A stretch of 58,761 nucleotides of DNA from an uncultured Muribaculaceae bacterium. Lineage in GTDB: Bacteria > Bacteroidota > Bacteroidia > Bacteroidales > Muribaculaceae. The position numbers and the translations under genes are program-made. Where the stretch lies: positions 1 through 58,761 of the forward strand of contig CAJUQP010000018.1 of assembly GCA_910588245.1 (NCBI GenBank). The letters run 5' to 3'. The stretch's first letter is position 1; every line of letters begins with the position of its first letter. The notes beneath the pieces are model-generated. The model did no database searches. It had not been told where the DNA came from and worked only from the letters and a program-made list of their open reading frames with translations. Shown in pieces: positions 45,847-53,919 of the stretch.

Positions 45847-45890
45847 CGTTCGTTGGGTTCTGTGCGGATGAGCCGCTAATGTCGGCTATA

Positions 45891-47459
45891 TCAGTTATCA
45901 GAAGGAGAGGGGGTATGAGAAGCGGTTATTTCATTCTCGATGAGGTTGAGCATCTTGAAGGTGGCCTTGATGGCGGCTTCGGTCTGGTCGGCGTCGAGAC
46001 CGCGGGTGCGGTAGATGCGTTCGTTCCATTGCCAGGTGATGACGGTCTGTACAAGGGCGTCGGTGCGGCCGCCGGGAGGGATCGACACTGAATAGTTGGT
46101 GAGATGTGGAAAGCGGCGGTCAAGTTTCTCCTTATATATTTTCTTCAGGGCTTTCATGAAGGCGTCAAATTGTCCGTTGCCCGAGGCGTTCTCCTCATGC
46201 ACCTTTCCGTTGATCTCCACCTTAAGGGCGGCGTAAGGCTTTAATCCGTAGGCCGTGCTCACCATATAGCTGAGGAGTTTGACATGCTGCTCCTGCGTGG
46301 AGGTGCGGAGCACGTCGGTGACGATGAAGGGTAGGTCTTCCTGCGTCACGACCTCTTTCTTGTCGCCGAGTTCGATTATACGCTCCGTCACTGCCCTTGT
46401 CTGCTCCGGAGATAACTCCAGACCCAGTTCCTCGAGGTTGCGGAGAATATTGGCTTTCCCACTGTTTTTACCCAGAGCATATTCCCTCTTCCTTCCGAAA
46501 CGCTCCGGCAGGAGGTCGTTGCAGTAAAGGTTGGCTTTGTTGTCGCCGTCGGCATGCACACCGGCCACCTGCGTGAAGACGCTGTCGCCCGTGATGGGAC
46601 GGTTGGGAGGAATGGGTATGCCTGAGTAGCTCGCCACCATATGACTGACATCGTTCAGACGGCTTTCCACGAGATTGGTGCGGGCGTTGAACTGGTCCTT
46701 GAGTATGGCCTGCACGCTCGCCAAGGGTGCGTTGCCGGCTCTTTCACCGAGACCGTTGACTGAGGTGTGGATGCCCCGGCATCCTCCAAGCACGGCGGCC
46801 AGCACGTTGGAGATGGCCAGATCGTAATCGTTGTGGGCGTGGAAGTCGAAGTGTATCTCCGGGTAGAGTTTCACCATCTTCCTCATGAAGAGCAGCAGCT
46901 CAAGCGGATTGAGTATGCCGAGTGTGTCGGGAAGCATGAAGCGGCGTATGCCGCAGTCGCGCAGGGAGTCCATCATCCGGAATACATAATCCGGTGAGTG
47001 CTTCATGCCGTTGCTCCAGTCCTCGAGGTATATGTTGACGCTGATGCCCATCTCATGGGCCTGTGCCACGGCTTTGCGGATGTCGGCGAAATGCTCCTCC
47101 GGGGTTTTCTTGAGCTGGTTGCGGCAATGGTTTTCCGACCCTTTTGCGAGCAGGTTGATGTTGACGCATCCGCAGTCGTTTATCCATTTCAGCGAGGTGC
47201 CCCCGTCGACGAATCCGAGCACCTCCACGCGGTGCAGACAGCCGGCGCCGCGTGCCCACTTGCATATGCGTGTCACGGCATCCTTCTCTCCGTCCGACAC
47301 TCGCGCCGAGGCCACCTCGATGCGGTCTACGTTGAGATCCTGAAGGAGGGCGCGGGCTATCATCAGTTTCTCATGGGGCACGAAACTCACTCCGCTGGTC
47401 TGTTCGCCGTCGCGGAGTGTCGTGTCCATGATCTCGATATTTGCCGAATGACTGTTCAT
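45891..47459 (-). CDS. cimA: Citramalate synthase (LeuA/CimA family)
   Basis: 522 residues: HMGL-like TIM barrel (MDTTLRDGEQTSGVSF, FHAHNDYDLAISNVLA, NGLGERAGNAPL) plus a C-terminal LeuA regulatory domain (from about residue 395). The three residues known to select pyruvate in the Leptospira citramalate synthase, Leu81, Leu104 and Tyr144, are matched at the same positions here (EVLGF, INLLAKG, NIYLEDWSNG). I therefore favour citramalate synthase, the entry to isoleucine from pyruvate and acetyl-CoA, over 2-isopropylmalate synthase; 3-isopropylmalate-type annotation by family alone would be ambiguous. It overlaps leuD by four bases (ATGA). No separate leuA is present. Confidence 0.8.
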   Translation of the reverse strand: MNSHSANIEIMDTTLRDGEQTSGVSFVPHEKLMIARALLQDLNVDRIEVASARVSDGEKDAVTRICKWARGAGCLHRVEVLGFVDGGTSLKWINDCGCVNINLLAKGSENHCRNQLKKTPEEHFADIRKAVAQAHEMGISVNIYLEDWSNGMKHSPDYVFRMMDSLRDCGIRRFMLPDTLGILNPLELLLFMRKMVKLYPEIHFDFHAHNDYDLAISNVLAAVLGGCRGIHTSVNGLGERAGNAPLASVQAILKDQFNARTNLVESRLNDVSHMVASYSGIPIPPNRPITGDSVFTQVAGVHADGDNKANLYCNDLLPERFGRKREYALGKNSGKANILRNLEELGLELSPEQTRAVTERIIELGDKKEVVTQEDLPFIVTDVLRTSTQEQHVKLLSYMVSTAYGLKPYAALKVEINGKVHEENASGNGQFDAFMKALKKIYKEKLDRRFPHLTNYSVSIPPGGRTDALVQTVITWQWNERIYRTRGLDADQTEAAIKATFKMLNLIENEITASHTPSPSDN

Positions 47460-48052
47460 CGCACCTTATTTTCCCACGCCTCGATCTTGTCTTTGTTCTC
47501 AAGCAGGAAGTCGATGTCATCAAGGGCGTTCATCAGGCAGTATTTCTTATACCCGTTTATCTCGAAGCGCTCGCTCTCGCCGGTGGCCTTGTTGGTGACG
47601 GTCTGCTCCGGGAGATTGACCTCCACCTGCATCTTCGGATCCGTCTTTATGGAGTCGAAGAGACGGGCGAGGAACCCTTCCGACACCACTACCGGGAGCA
47701 CGAAGTTGTTCAGCTCATTGTTCTTGTGGATGTCGGCGAAGAAGCTGCTGATCACCACGCGGAAGCCATAGCCCGCGATGGCCCATGCCGCATGTTCGCG
47801 GCTCGATCCGCTTCCGAAGTTCTTCCCGGCCACGAGTATCTCGCCCGAGTATGTAGGGTCGTTGAGCACGAAATCCTTGTTGAGCGATCCGTCGGGATTA
47901 TAGCGCCAGTCGCGGAAAAGATTGTCGCCGAAGAAGCTCTCCTCGCGGGTCGTGGCCTTGAGGAAGCGTGCGGGTATTATCTGGTCAGTGTCGACATTCT
48001 CAAGTGGAAGGGGCACGCAGGTGCTTGTTATTATGTTGAATTTCTGTTTCAT
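47456..48052 (-). CDS. leuD: Isopropylmalate isomerase small subunit
   Basis: 198 residues. Swivel domain of the aconitase-like isomerase: LENVDTDQIIPARFLK, GKNFGSGSSREHAAWAIAGYG and FLLEN near the end. Works with LeuC on 2-isopropylmalate and on citramalate. 108 nt after leuC, overlapping cimA. Confidence 0.96.
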   Translation of the reverse strand: MKQKFNIITSTCVPLPLENVDTDQIIPARFLKATTREESFFGDNLFRDWRYNPDGSLNKDFVLNDPTYSGEILVAGKNFGSGSSREHAAWAIAGYGFRVVISSFFADIHKNNELNNFVLPVVVSEGFLARLFDSIKTDPKMQVEVNLPEQTVTNKATGESERFEINGYKKYCLMNALDDIDFLLENKDKIEAWENKVR

Positions 48053-48105
48053 TTCTATTGAGTGAAATTGAAGGTTTTCGTAGCTGCCATAGCTGTAGCA
48101 GCTAT

Positions 48106-48161
48106 AATTGCTAAATTAGCTAACCGACTAACGACTAAATTACTAATTGCAAATCGCTGAT
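48106..48161 (-). repeat. Heptad-periodic spacer between leuC and leuD
   Basis: On the plus strand AATTGCT, AAATTAG, CTAACCG, ACTAACG, ACTAAAT, TACTAAT, TGCAAAT and CGCTGAT follow each other without gaps, ending at the leuC stop. Confidence 0.5.
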
Positions 48162-49558
48162 CAGATCAGGGTTCTTGGATCGGTGATTACTCCGGTGACG
48201 GCCGCTGCCGCAGCCACGAGCGGGCTTGCGAGCACCGTGCGTGCGCCGGGACCCTGACGTCCTTCGAAATTGCGGTTGGATGTCGACACTGCGAGTTTGC
48301 CCGCCGGGATTTTGTCATCGTTCATAGCCAGGCAAGCGGAGCACCCGGGCTGACGGATCTCGAATCCAGCCTCCTCGAGTATCTTGTCAAGTCCCTCCTC
48401 TTTTATCTGCTCGCTGACCATCCAGGATCCGGGCACGAGCCATGCCGTGACGCCATCAGCCTTTCTGCGTCCCTTCACTATCGAGGCGAACGCGCGGAAA
48501 TCCTCAATGCGGCCGTTTGTGCAGGCTCCTAAGAATACGTAGTCCACAGGAGTACCGAGAAGCTTCTGTCCCGGTTTGAATCCCATGTACGAGAGGCTTT
48601 TGAGATACGACGCTTTCCCGGCTTCCGGCACTGTGTCGAGAGAAGGTATGCTCTCCGTAATGCCCATGCCCATGCCGGGGTTGGTGCCGTAAGTCACCAT
48701 CGGCTCGATATCCTCGGCCTTGAATGTAAGCTCTTTGTCGAACACTGCGTCATCACCGCTGCGGAGGGTCTTCCAGTAGGCCACGGCTTTCTCCCAGTCC
48801 TCACCTTTAGGTGCGTACTCACGCCCTTTGACATATTCGAATGTCACCTCGTCGGGGGCGATGAATCCACCGCGGGCTCCCATCTCTATCGAGAGGTTGC
48901 AGAGAGTGAGGCGTCCCTCCATTGAGAGTGAGCGCACAGCCTCGCCTGCGTATTCCACGAAATATCCTGTGGCTCCCGACGTCGTGAGCTTCGACATGAG
49001 ATAGAGGGCGATATCTTTTGCTGTCACGCCTTTGCCGAGTTTCCCTTCGATGTTTATGCGCATCGACTTGGGTTTCTGCTGGAGTATGCACTGTGAGGCG
49101 AGCACCATCTCCACCTCGGAGGTGCCGATGCCGAAGGCTACGGCACCCATGGCTCCGTGGGTTGAGGTGTGTGAATCTCCGCATACGATGGTCATGCCGG
49201 GAAGCGACAGACCTCTCTCTGGACCCACAACGTGGATGATGCCGTTCTTGGGGTTCATCATTCCGAAATGTGTGAGGCCGAAGTCCTCGGCGTTTTTAGC
49301 CAGGGTGTCGACCTGCGTCTTGCTGACCGGATCCTCTATGGGCTTGTCTTGGTCGTGGGTCGGGGTGTTGTGGTCGGGCATACAGAATATGTTGCCCGGA
49401 CGGAGACACTTCAGTCCGCGCTCGCGCATGCCGGCGAAGGCCTGCGGCGATGTCACCTCGTGGCAGTAGAGCCTGTCGATGTAGAGTTGCTCGGGGCCGT
49501 CTTCCACGTGCTGCACCACGTGTGCGTCCCAGATTTTGTCAAAGAGAGTGTTTGCCAT
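48161..49558 (-). CDS. leuC: Isopropylmalate isomerase large subunit
   Basis: 465 residues, normal length. [4Fe-4S] aconitase-fold subunit; cluster cysteines in FLGACTNGRIEDF and PGCSACLAMNDD. VCGDSHTSTHGAMGAVAFGIG, DHNTPTHDQ and STSNRNFEGRQG are intact. First structural gene behind the Ile/Leu leader peptide and attenuator. Confidence 0.97.
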   Translation of the reverse strand: MANTLFDKIWDAHVVQHVEDGPEQLYIDRLYCHEVTSPQAFAGMRERGLKCLRPGNIFCMPDHNTPTHDQDKPIEDPVSKTQVDTLAKNAEDFGLTHFGMMNPKNGIIHVVGPERGLSLPGMTIVCGDSHTSTHGAMGAVAFGIGTSEVEMVLASQCILQQKPKSMRINIEGKLGKGVTAKDIALYLMSKLTTSGATGYFVEYAGEAVRSLSMEGRLTLCNLSIEMGARGGFIAPDEVTFEYVKGREYAPKGEDWEKAVAYWKTLRSGDDAVFDKELTFKAEDIEPMVTYGTNPGMGMGITESIPSLDTVPEAGKASYLKSLSYMGFKPGQKLLGTPVDYVFLGACTNGRIEDFRAFASIVKGRRKADGVTAWLVPGSWMVSEQIKEEGLDKILEEAGFEIRQPGCSACLAMNDDKIPAGKLAVSTSNRNFEGRQGPGARTVLASPLVAAAAAVTGVITDPRTLI

Positions 49559-49569
49559 TTTTTACCTGT

Positions 49570-49604
49570 ATTTTGTTTAGTTTTTTAGTTTCAGTTTTTC
49601 GCAA
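49570..49604 (-). repeat. Heptad-like spacer before leuC
   Basis: T-rich 7-nt words on the plus strand (GTTTAGT, TTTTTAG, TTTCAGT, TTTTCGC) immediately upstream of leuC; in the sense strand an A-rich AACTGAA-type leader. 49605-49667 shows nothing else. Confidence 0.35.
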
Positions 49605-49667
49605 GGCACGGGCTGGCCGGTGTCGCCGGTTGTCTCCCGTTGTCCCTTGGAGGGGATTGATGCAACC

Positions 49668-49706
49668 AAAAAAGCCTCTCTCACTCACGGTGGGAAAGGC
49701 TTTTTT
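49668..49706 (-). terminator. Attenuator terminator upstream of leuC
   Basis: On the minus strand a stem of about 13 bp (49694-49706 with 49668-49680, one G-U pair) ends in six T (49673 to 49668). Its 5' arm and loop include 49688-49697, which can instead pair perfectly over 9 bp with 49741-49750 inside the leader ORF. Mutually exclusive helices of this kind are the core of amino-acid attenuators. Confidence 0.75.
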
Positions 49707-49724
49707 ATCTATTGGCGCTTGGCA

Positions 49725-49802
49725 TCATGCGCGGATCAGTCTTCCCACCGACGGATGTCGTAGAATAATGGAAAGAAGTCCTATAATAATGGAAGCGTTC
49801 AT
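49725..49802 (-). CDS. Branched-chain amino acid leader peptide
   Basis: ATG at 49802, about 16 nt after the predicted transcription start; 25 codons, stop at 49725-49727. The peptide begins MNASIIIGLLSIILRH and ends GRLIRA: six Ile, five Leu and one Val, with eight branched-chain codons in the ten positions 5-14. The stop is 18 nt before the terminator stem. A ribosome stalled in the Ile/Leu run would leave 49741-49750 free to form the antiterminator. Too short for standard ORF callers. Confidence 0.7.
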   Translation of the reverse strand: MNASIIIGLLSIILRHPSVGRLIRA

Positions 49803-49824
49803 ATATTTGTTGCTTTTTCGGCTG

Positions 49825-49856
49825 CAAAGTTAATCACTTTGTCCCAAACCTGCAAA
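49825..49856 (-). promoter_or_regulatory. Promoter of the leuC-leuD-cimA-leuB operon
   Basis: TTTG (49853-49856), 20 nt, TAACTTTG (49825-49832) on the minus strand; predicted start near 49818. Confidence 0.75.
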
Positions 49857-49907
49857 AATATCTGTCTTTTTTTAATAATGAATCATGATGCCGGTAAATG
49901 TGAGGTA

Positions 49908-50098
49908 AATTGTTCCCTCAAAGGTACAAAATGAGAAATTGTTCCTTCGAAGGTACAAAACGAGGAATTGTTCCTTCGGAGGTACAAAACGAGGAATTGT
50001 TCCCTCGAAGGTACAAAATGGGTAATTGTTCCTTCGAAGGTACAAAATGGGTATTTGTTCCTTAGGAGGTACAAAGTGAGAAATTGTTCTTTGGATGG
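49908..50098. repeat. 29-bp palindromic tandem repeat
   Basis: Six full units and one partial, starting at 49908, 49937, 49966, 49995, 50024, 50053 and 50082, exactly 29 bp apart and about 80-95 percent alike. Each contains the near-perfect 20-bp palindrome TTGTTCCTTCGAAGGTACAA. There are no spacers, so it is not a CRISPR array. The array lies between the leu promoter and the DUF4974 gene. Confidence 0.9.
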
Positions 50099-50196
50099 TC
50101 TTTTGTCGAAAATTTTTGTGAAATTTTTTAAGTTTTCACTGCCCTATGCGTGAACGATTGCGTATAAGGGTTAAGAAAACTAAACGTAACACCATC

Positions 50197-50565
50197 ATGA
50201 AACACAAGCTCCCATCAAAGGTCATAGTCTTGTTTTGTGTCATGTCGATGTTCTTTCTCAACGCTTTAGGACAGGGAAAGAATGTGACGGTGACTGTGGA
50301 AGATATCGATACTTATCCGGTGGGGCAGTGGCGCGACGGGTATTTTTATTTCGATGACTCGCTCCATGGTATCCTTGTCTCGCTCGGAAGATAGTATAAT
50401 GTCAATGTAGTGGCCACAAACCATGCCATGCTTTCCCAGCAGCTCCATTTCGTGGCCGAGCGCACCATGTCGCTCGATGAGATCATCGACGATCTCTCCT
50501 CCCTCGTTAACGACATCGAGATCCACTTCGACGGGAAGCAGATCTCGGTCACCGGTCAAAAGTAG
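50197..50565 (+). pseudogene. Exported DUF4974 (FecR C-terminal) domain protein with in-frame amber codon
   Basis: ATG at 50197 opens a signal peptide (MKHKLPSKVIVLFCVMSMFF ... ALGQG) followed by a compact domain: DDSLHGILVSLGR, TAG at 50392-50394, then YNVNVVATNHAMLSQQLHFVA, RTMSLDEIIDDLS and IEIHFDGKQISVTGQK (quoted in parts), stop at 50563. Read through, this is the DUF4974 fold that ends FecR-type anti-sigma factors, where the stop position is typically Trp in LGRWYNVNV; TGG to TAG is one substitution. The FecR sigma-binding and transmembrane parts are absent. Probably a recent nonsense mutation in a small exported protein; readthrough cannot be excluded. Confidence 0.6.
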
Positions 50566-50633
50566 CAGGTCAAAAACCGCTACATTATTGCTATATTATA
50601 TAAGTAGCAAATAGCTAAGAATTCTAAATTAGC

Positions 50634-50717
50634 TCCTTCATCCTTAACTCTTGACTCTTAACCCTTAACTCTTCACCCTTCACCCTTAACTCTTCACTCT
50701 TCACCCTTCACTCTTCC
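50634..50717 (-). repeat. Heptanucleotide array overlapping the argH stop codon
   Basis: Twelve consecutive 7-nt units of the type YYCTTNA on the plus strand (TCCTTAA, CTCTTGA, CCCTTAA, CTCTTCA ...). It begins in the gap after argH and continues into its last codons, so the repeat contributes coding sequence (GRVKGEE). 50566-50633 shows nothing. Confidence 0.7.
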
Positions 50718-52001
50718 CATCAGCTCCTCCATCTTGGCTGCGATTTCCTTATTGGCCGGATTGCCGATGCTGCCGAGATGGGTGTGGCTGACTGTGCGTG
50801 TGGGACGGTAGGTCTTGTTCTGTACTGCCATACCCACTTGCTTATAAGCGTCGCGGAAAGGTACTCCCTGCAGCACGAGGCGGTTCACATCCTCCACCGT
50901 GAAGATATAGTCGTAGCGCGGATCATCAAGGATATTATCCTTCACACGTATGTGCTGCAACATGAAATCTGCCATGTCGAGACATTCCACGAGCGATGTC
51001 GTGGCGGGGAACATGATGTCTTTCATCAGCTGGAGGTCACGGTTGTAGCCGAGAGGCAGGTTGGCCGTGAGTATCGTCAGTTCATTGGGGAGTGACTGCA
51101 GCCGGTTGCATTTGCCGCGCATTATCTCGAATACGTCAGGATTCTTCTTGTGGGGCATGATGCTTGATCCGGTGGTGAGCTCATCAGGGAAAGATACGAA
51201 AGCGAAGTTGTTACACATCCACATGCAGACGTCCATTGCCATATGTCCGAGAGTGGAGGCCACGGCTGCAACTGCCGATGCGACGGCCCTCTCGGTCTTG
51301 CCACGGCTCATCTGTGCCGCCACGACATTGTAGTGGGGGTTGGCGAATCCGAGCAGTTCCGTGGTCATCTCGCGGTCGAGAGGGAATGATGAACCGTAGC
51401 CTGCTGCCGAACCGAGAGGATTCTGGTTGGCTATGTTGTAAGCGGCCACCACAAGCTGCATGTCGTCGGTGAGCGACTCGGCATAAGCTCCGAACCACAG
51501 CCCGAATGAGGAGGGCATTGCCACCTGCAGGTGTGTGTAACCGGGCATAAGTTTGTCACGGTGCTCTTCGGAAAGGAGCTGAAGCCTGTGGAAGAGCTTG
51601 TCGACTGCCTTTGAGATTGTGCGCAGCTCGTCGCGGAAGAAGAGCTTGAGATCTACGAGTACCTGATCGTTGCGGGAGCGCCCGGAATGTATCTTCTTGC
51701 CGATGTCGCCGAGTTTCGATGTCAGGAGGAACTCTACTTGTGAGTGCACATCCTCCACACCATCCTCTATCACGAATTCGCCGCGCTCTATCGAGTCGGC
51801 TATCTCCTGGAGGGCCGGAAGCAGCCGGGCGAGCTCCTCTTGGGAGAGAAGGCCTATCTTCTGGAGCATCTTTATGTGGGCCATCGAACCCTGCACGTCG
51901 TAGCGTGCCAGGCGAAGATCGAGTTCGCGGTCTTGTCCGACGGTGAAGTTCTCTATGAGTTGGTCGGGCTCGAAGCCCTTGTTCCATAATTGTTTTGCCA
52001 T
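50694..52001 (-). CDS. argH: Argininosuccinate lyase
   Basis: 435 residues. Final step of arginine synthesis. Superfamily motifs: HSGRSRNDQVLVDLKL, GYTHLQVAMPSSFGLW (catalytic His/Thr) and the mobile loop TTGSSIMPHKKNPDVFEI. Last gene of the operon. Its 3' end is embedded in the heptad array. Confidence 0.97.
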   Translation of the reverse strand: MAKQLWNKGFEPDQLIENFTVGQDRELDLRLARYDVQGSMAHIKMLQKIGLLSQEELARLLPALQEIADSIERGEFVIEDGVEDVHSQVEFLLTSKLGDIGKKIHSGRSRNDQVLVDLKLFFRDELRTISKAVDKLFHRLQLLSEEHRDKLMPGYTHLQVAMPSSFGLWFGAYAESLTDDMQLVVAAYNIANQNPLGSAAGYGSSFPLDREMTTELLGFANPHYNVVAAQMSRGKTERAVASAVAAVASTLGHMAMDVCMWMCNNFAFVSFPDELTTGSSIMPHKKNPDVFEIMRGKCNRLQSLPNELTILTANLPLGYNRDLQLMKDIMFPATTSLVECLDMADFMLQHIRVKDNILDDPRYDYIFTVEDVNRLVLQGVPFRDAYKQVGMAVQNKTYRPTRTVSHTHLGSIGNPANKEIAAKMEELMGRVKGEE

Positions 52002-52029
52002 TTGATTGTAGTGTTGGTGGTGGGGGTTG

Positions 52030-53124
52030 TCAGAGTCTTATACCCTCTATCAGACGGGGGTAAAGGTGCAGGGCTTCGTTTATCTCGTCGATGAGCACGA
52101 ATTCATCGGCCGTATGCGAGCGTGATGATTCTCCGGGTCCGATCTTGAGAGAATGTATGCCGTGCATCAGGGCCATGTCGGAAGTGGTGGGCGACACGAA
52201 AGGGGTAAGGCCCAGTGCGGTCGCGGAGACCACGAGCGGATGGTCATGCGGAATTACGGAAGCGTGGACACGAGTGGAACGTGGAGTGAGGTCAGACCAT
52301 TGCACAGCCTCGCGGAGCAATTCCACTGTCTCTGGATTGGTATATGCGTCAGTGGTCCGTACGTCGACCACATAAGTGCATCTGTCGGGCACGACGTTGT
52401 GTTGCGTGCCCGCGTTGATCATCGTCACGCTCACCTTTATCGGACCAAGTATATCACTGACGATGGGCGTGGAGAAATCGCGTAGGCGCGATATGTCCTC
52501 TATTGCGCGGTAGAGCGCGTTAATTCCCTCGTTGCGTGCGGCATGTCCTGATTTCCCGTGAGCCACGCCGTCGAGCACGAGAAGCCCTCTTTCCGCTATG
52601 GCCGGTTGCATGCCGGTGGGTTCACCCACGATCACCATGTCGGGGGTAAGTCCTCTCTCCGCCAAGTGTGGCAGGAAAGCCCTCATGCCGTTTTCGCCCA
52701 TCACTTCCTCTGCGGCGGTGATGGCGAGGATAAGGTTTACCGGGAGATCTTTACGGCCTTTAAGGTCGAGGAATGTGGAAGCGAGTGCTACTCCCGATGC
52801 GCCGGCGTCGTTGCTGCCCAATCCGTAGAGTTTCCCGTCTACGATTTCCGGAAGAAAAGGATCGCGTGTATAGGAAGAAGCAGGGCGTACGGTGTCGTGG
52901 TGGGAATTGAGCATCAGCGTCGGCCTGCCCGGATCGAAGCCGGAAGCCACGGCAAACACGTTGTTGTGCAGCCTCTCCACATTCCCGGCACCGTTGCTTT
53001 TCAGCCATTCTTCCCAAATATCGGCTGTGCCGTTCTCCTCGCGTGAGAACGATGGCACTGCTATCAGACGCCGCAGCAGTGCCACGGCCTCCTTGAGACG
53101 AGGATGGACAGGGTATGCGGTCAT
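52030..53124 (-). CDS. argE: M20-family N-acyl-ornithine deacylase
   Basis: 364 residues. Metal ligands: NSHHDTVRP, YGLGSNDAGASGVAL, AAEEVMGENGM (catalytic Glu) and a late GPGESSRSHTADEFV. Shorter than E. coli ArgE (383) and close to the Bacteroidetes ArgE/DapE-like deacylases that act on N-succinyl or N-acetyl ornithine/citrulline. In this pathway the deacylation should follow carbamoylation, so N-acyl-citrulline is the likely substrate. It starts one base before the end of argB spacing (53125), in a tight cluster. Confidence 0.85.
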   Translation of the reverse strand: MTAYPVHPRLKEAVALLRRLIAVPSFSREENGTADIWEEWLKSNGAGNVERLHNNVFAVASGFDPGRPTLMLNSHHDTVRPASSYTRDPFLPEIVDGKLYGLGSNDAGASGVALASTFLDLKGRKDLPVNLILAITAAEEVMGENGMRAFLPHLAERGLTPDMVIVGEPTGMQPAIAERGLLVLDGVAHGKSGHAARNEGINALYRAIEDISRLRDFSTPIVSDILGPIKVSVTMINAGTQHNVVPDRCTYVVDVRTTDAYTNPETVELLREAVQWSDLTPRSTRVHASVIPHDHPLVVSATALGLTPFVSPTTSDMALMHGIHSLKIGPGESSRSHTADEFVLIDEINEALHLYPRLIEGIRL

Positions 53125-53125
53125 A

Positions 53126-53908
53126 TCATTCGGTGCGTATGACGGTGCCTCCGTCAGTATTGAGCGCTTCGGCCTTGCATATCCTTACCTCGGTAACACC
53201 GTTGGCGGCGCATGCGAGCGCGTTCTGGAGCTTAGGGATCATCCCTTTTGCCACGATGCCTGCGGCTTTCAGTTCGGCGAACGAGGCAGCCGTGACAAGC
53301 GGAATCACCGACGATTCATCGTCGAGATCGGTCATGACTCCCGCTTTCTCGAAGCAGAATGTGAGTCGGGTAGGGGCTACGCGTGAGGCTCCCTGTGCCA
53401 CGGCTCCGGCAATGGAGTCGGCGTTGCAGTTGAGCAGAGTCCCTGCGCCGTCATGACAGATGGCGCAGAACACCGGCACGTTGCCATTGTCGAGCAGTGC
53501 CTTTATGAATTTGTCATTTATGCGTGCAGGGGCGATGTCGCCCACGAAGCCGTAGTCGATCGGTGCTGCCGGGCGTCGGGTGGCAGGTATGGCATTGCCG
53601 TCGGCTCCGGTGAGACCTACTGCGTCGCAGCCGAGGGCCTGGAGCATCGCCACTATGCGTTTGTTGATGAGTCCGGCATAGACCATAGTCACTATGTCGA
53701 GGGTCTGACGGTCGGTGACGCGTCGCCCCTCGATCATGTTTGCCTTTATGCCCATGCTCTCACTCATGCGCGTAGCCTCCTTGCCCCCGCCGTGCACAAG
53801 GATCTTATTCCCTTTCATGGCCGCGAAGTCCTTGAGGAACGCCGCGAGGGCGTCGGGATTGTCGATGACGTTGCCGCCGATCTTGACAATATTGATCATA
53901 TCTTCCAT
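53126..53908 (-). CDS. argB: N-acylglutamate kinase (acetylglutamate kinase family)
   Basis: 260 residues. Phosphorylates the gamma-carboxyl of N-acylglutamate. IVKIGGNVIDN with catalytic Lys, ILVHGGGKEATRM, EGRRVTDRQTLDIV and LLNCNADSIAGAVA are present. In Bacteroidetes the acyl group is likely succinyl. An internal ATG three codons in (MINIVKIGG) is an alternative start. Confidence 0.95.
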   Translation of the reverse strand: MEDMINIVKIGGNVIDNPDALAAFLKDFAAMKGNKILVHGGGKEATRMSESMGIKANMIEGRRVTDRQTLDIVTMVYAGLINKRIVAMLQALGCDAVGLTGADGNAIPATRRPAAPIDYGFVGDIAPARINDKFIKALLDNGNVPVFCAICHDGAGTLLNCNADSIAGAVAQGASRVAPTRLTFCFEKAGVMTDLDDESSVIPLVTAASFAELKAAGIVAKGMIPKLQNALACAANGVTEVRICKAEALNTDGGTVIRTE

Positions 53909-53919
53909 AGCGTCGGAAA

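Noticed and set aside
49883..50153. ORFs reading through the 29-bp repeat, and a CRISPR array
   Set aside because: The ORFs only reflect repeat translation; units are contiguous with no unique spacers and no cas genes nearby.
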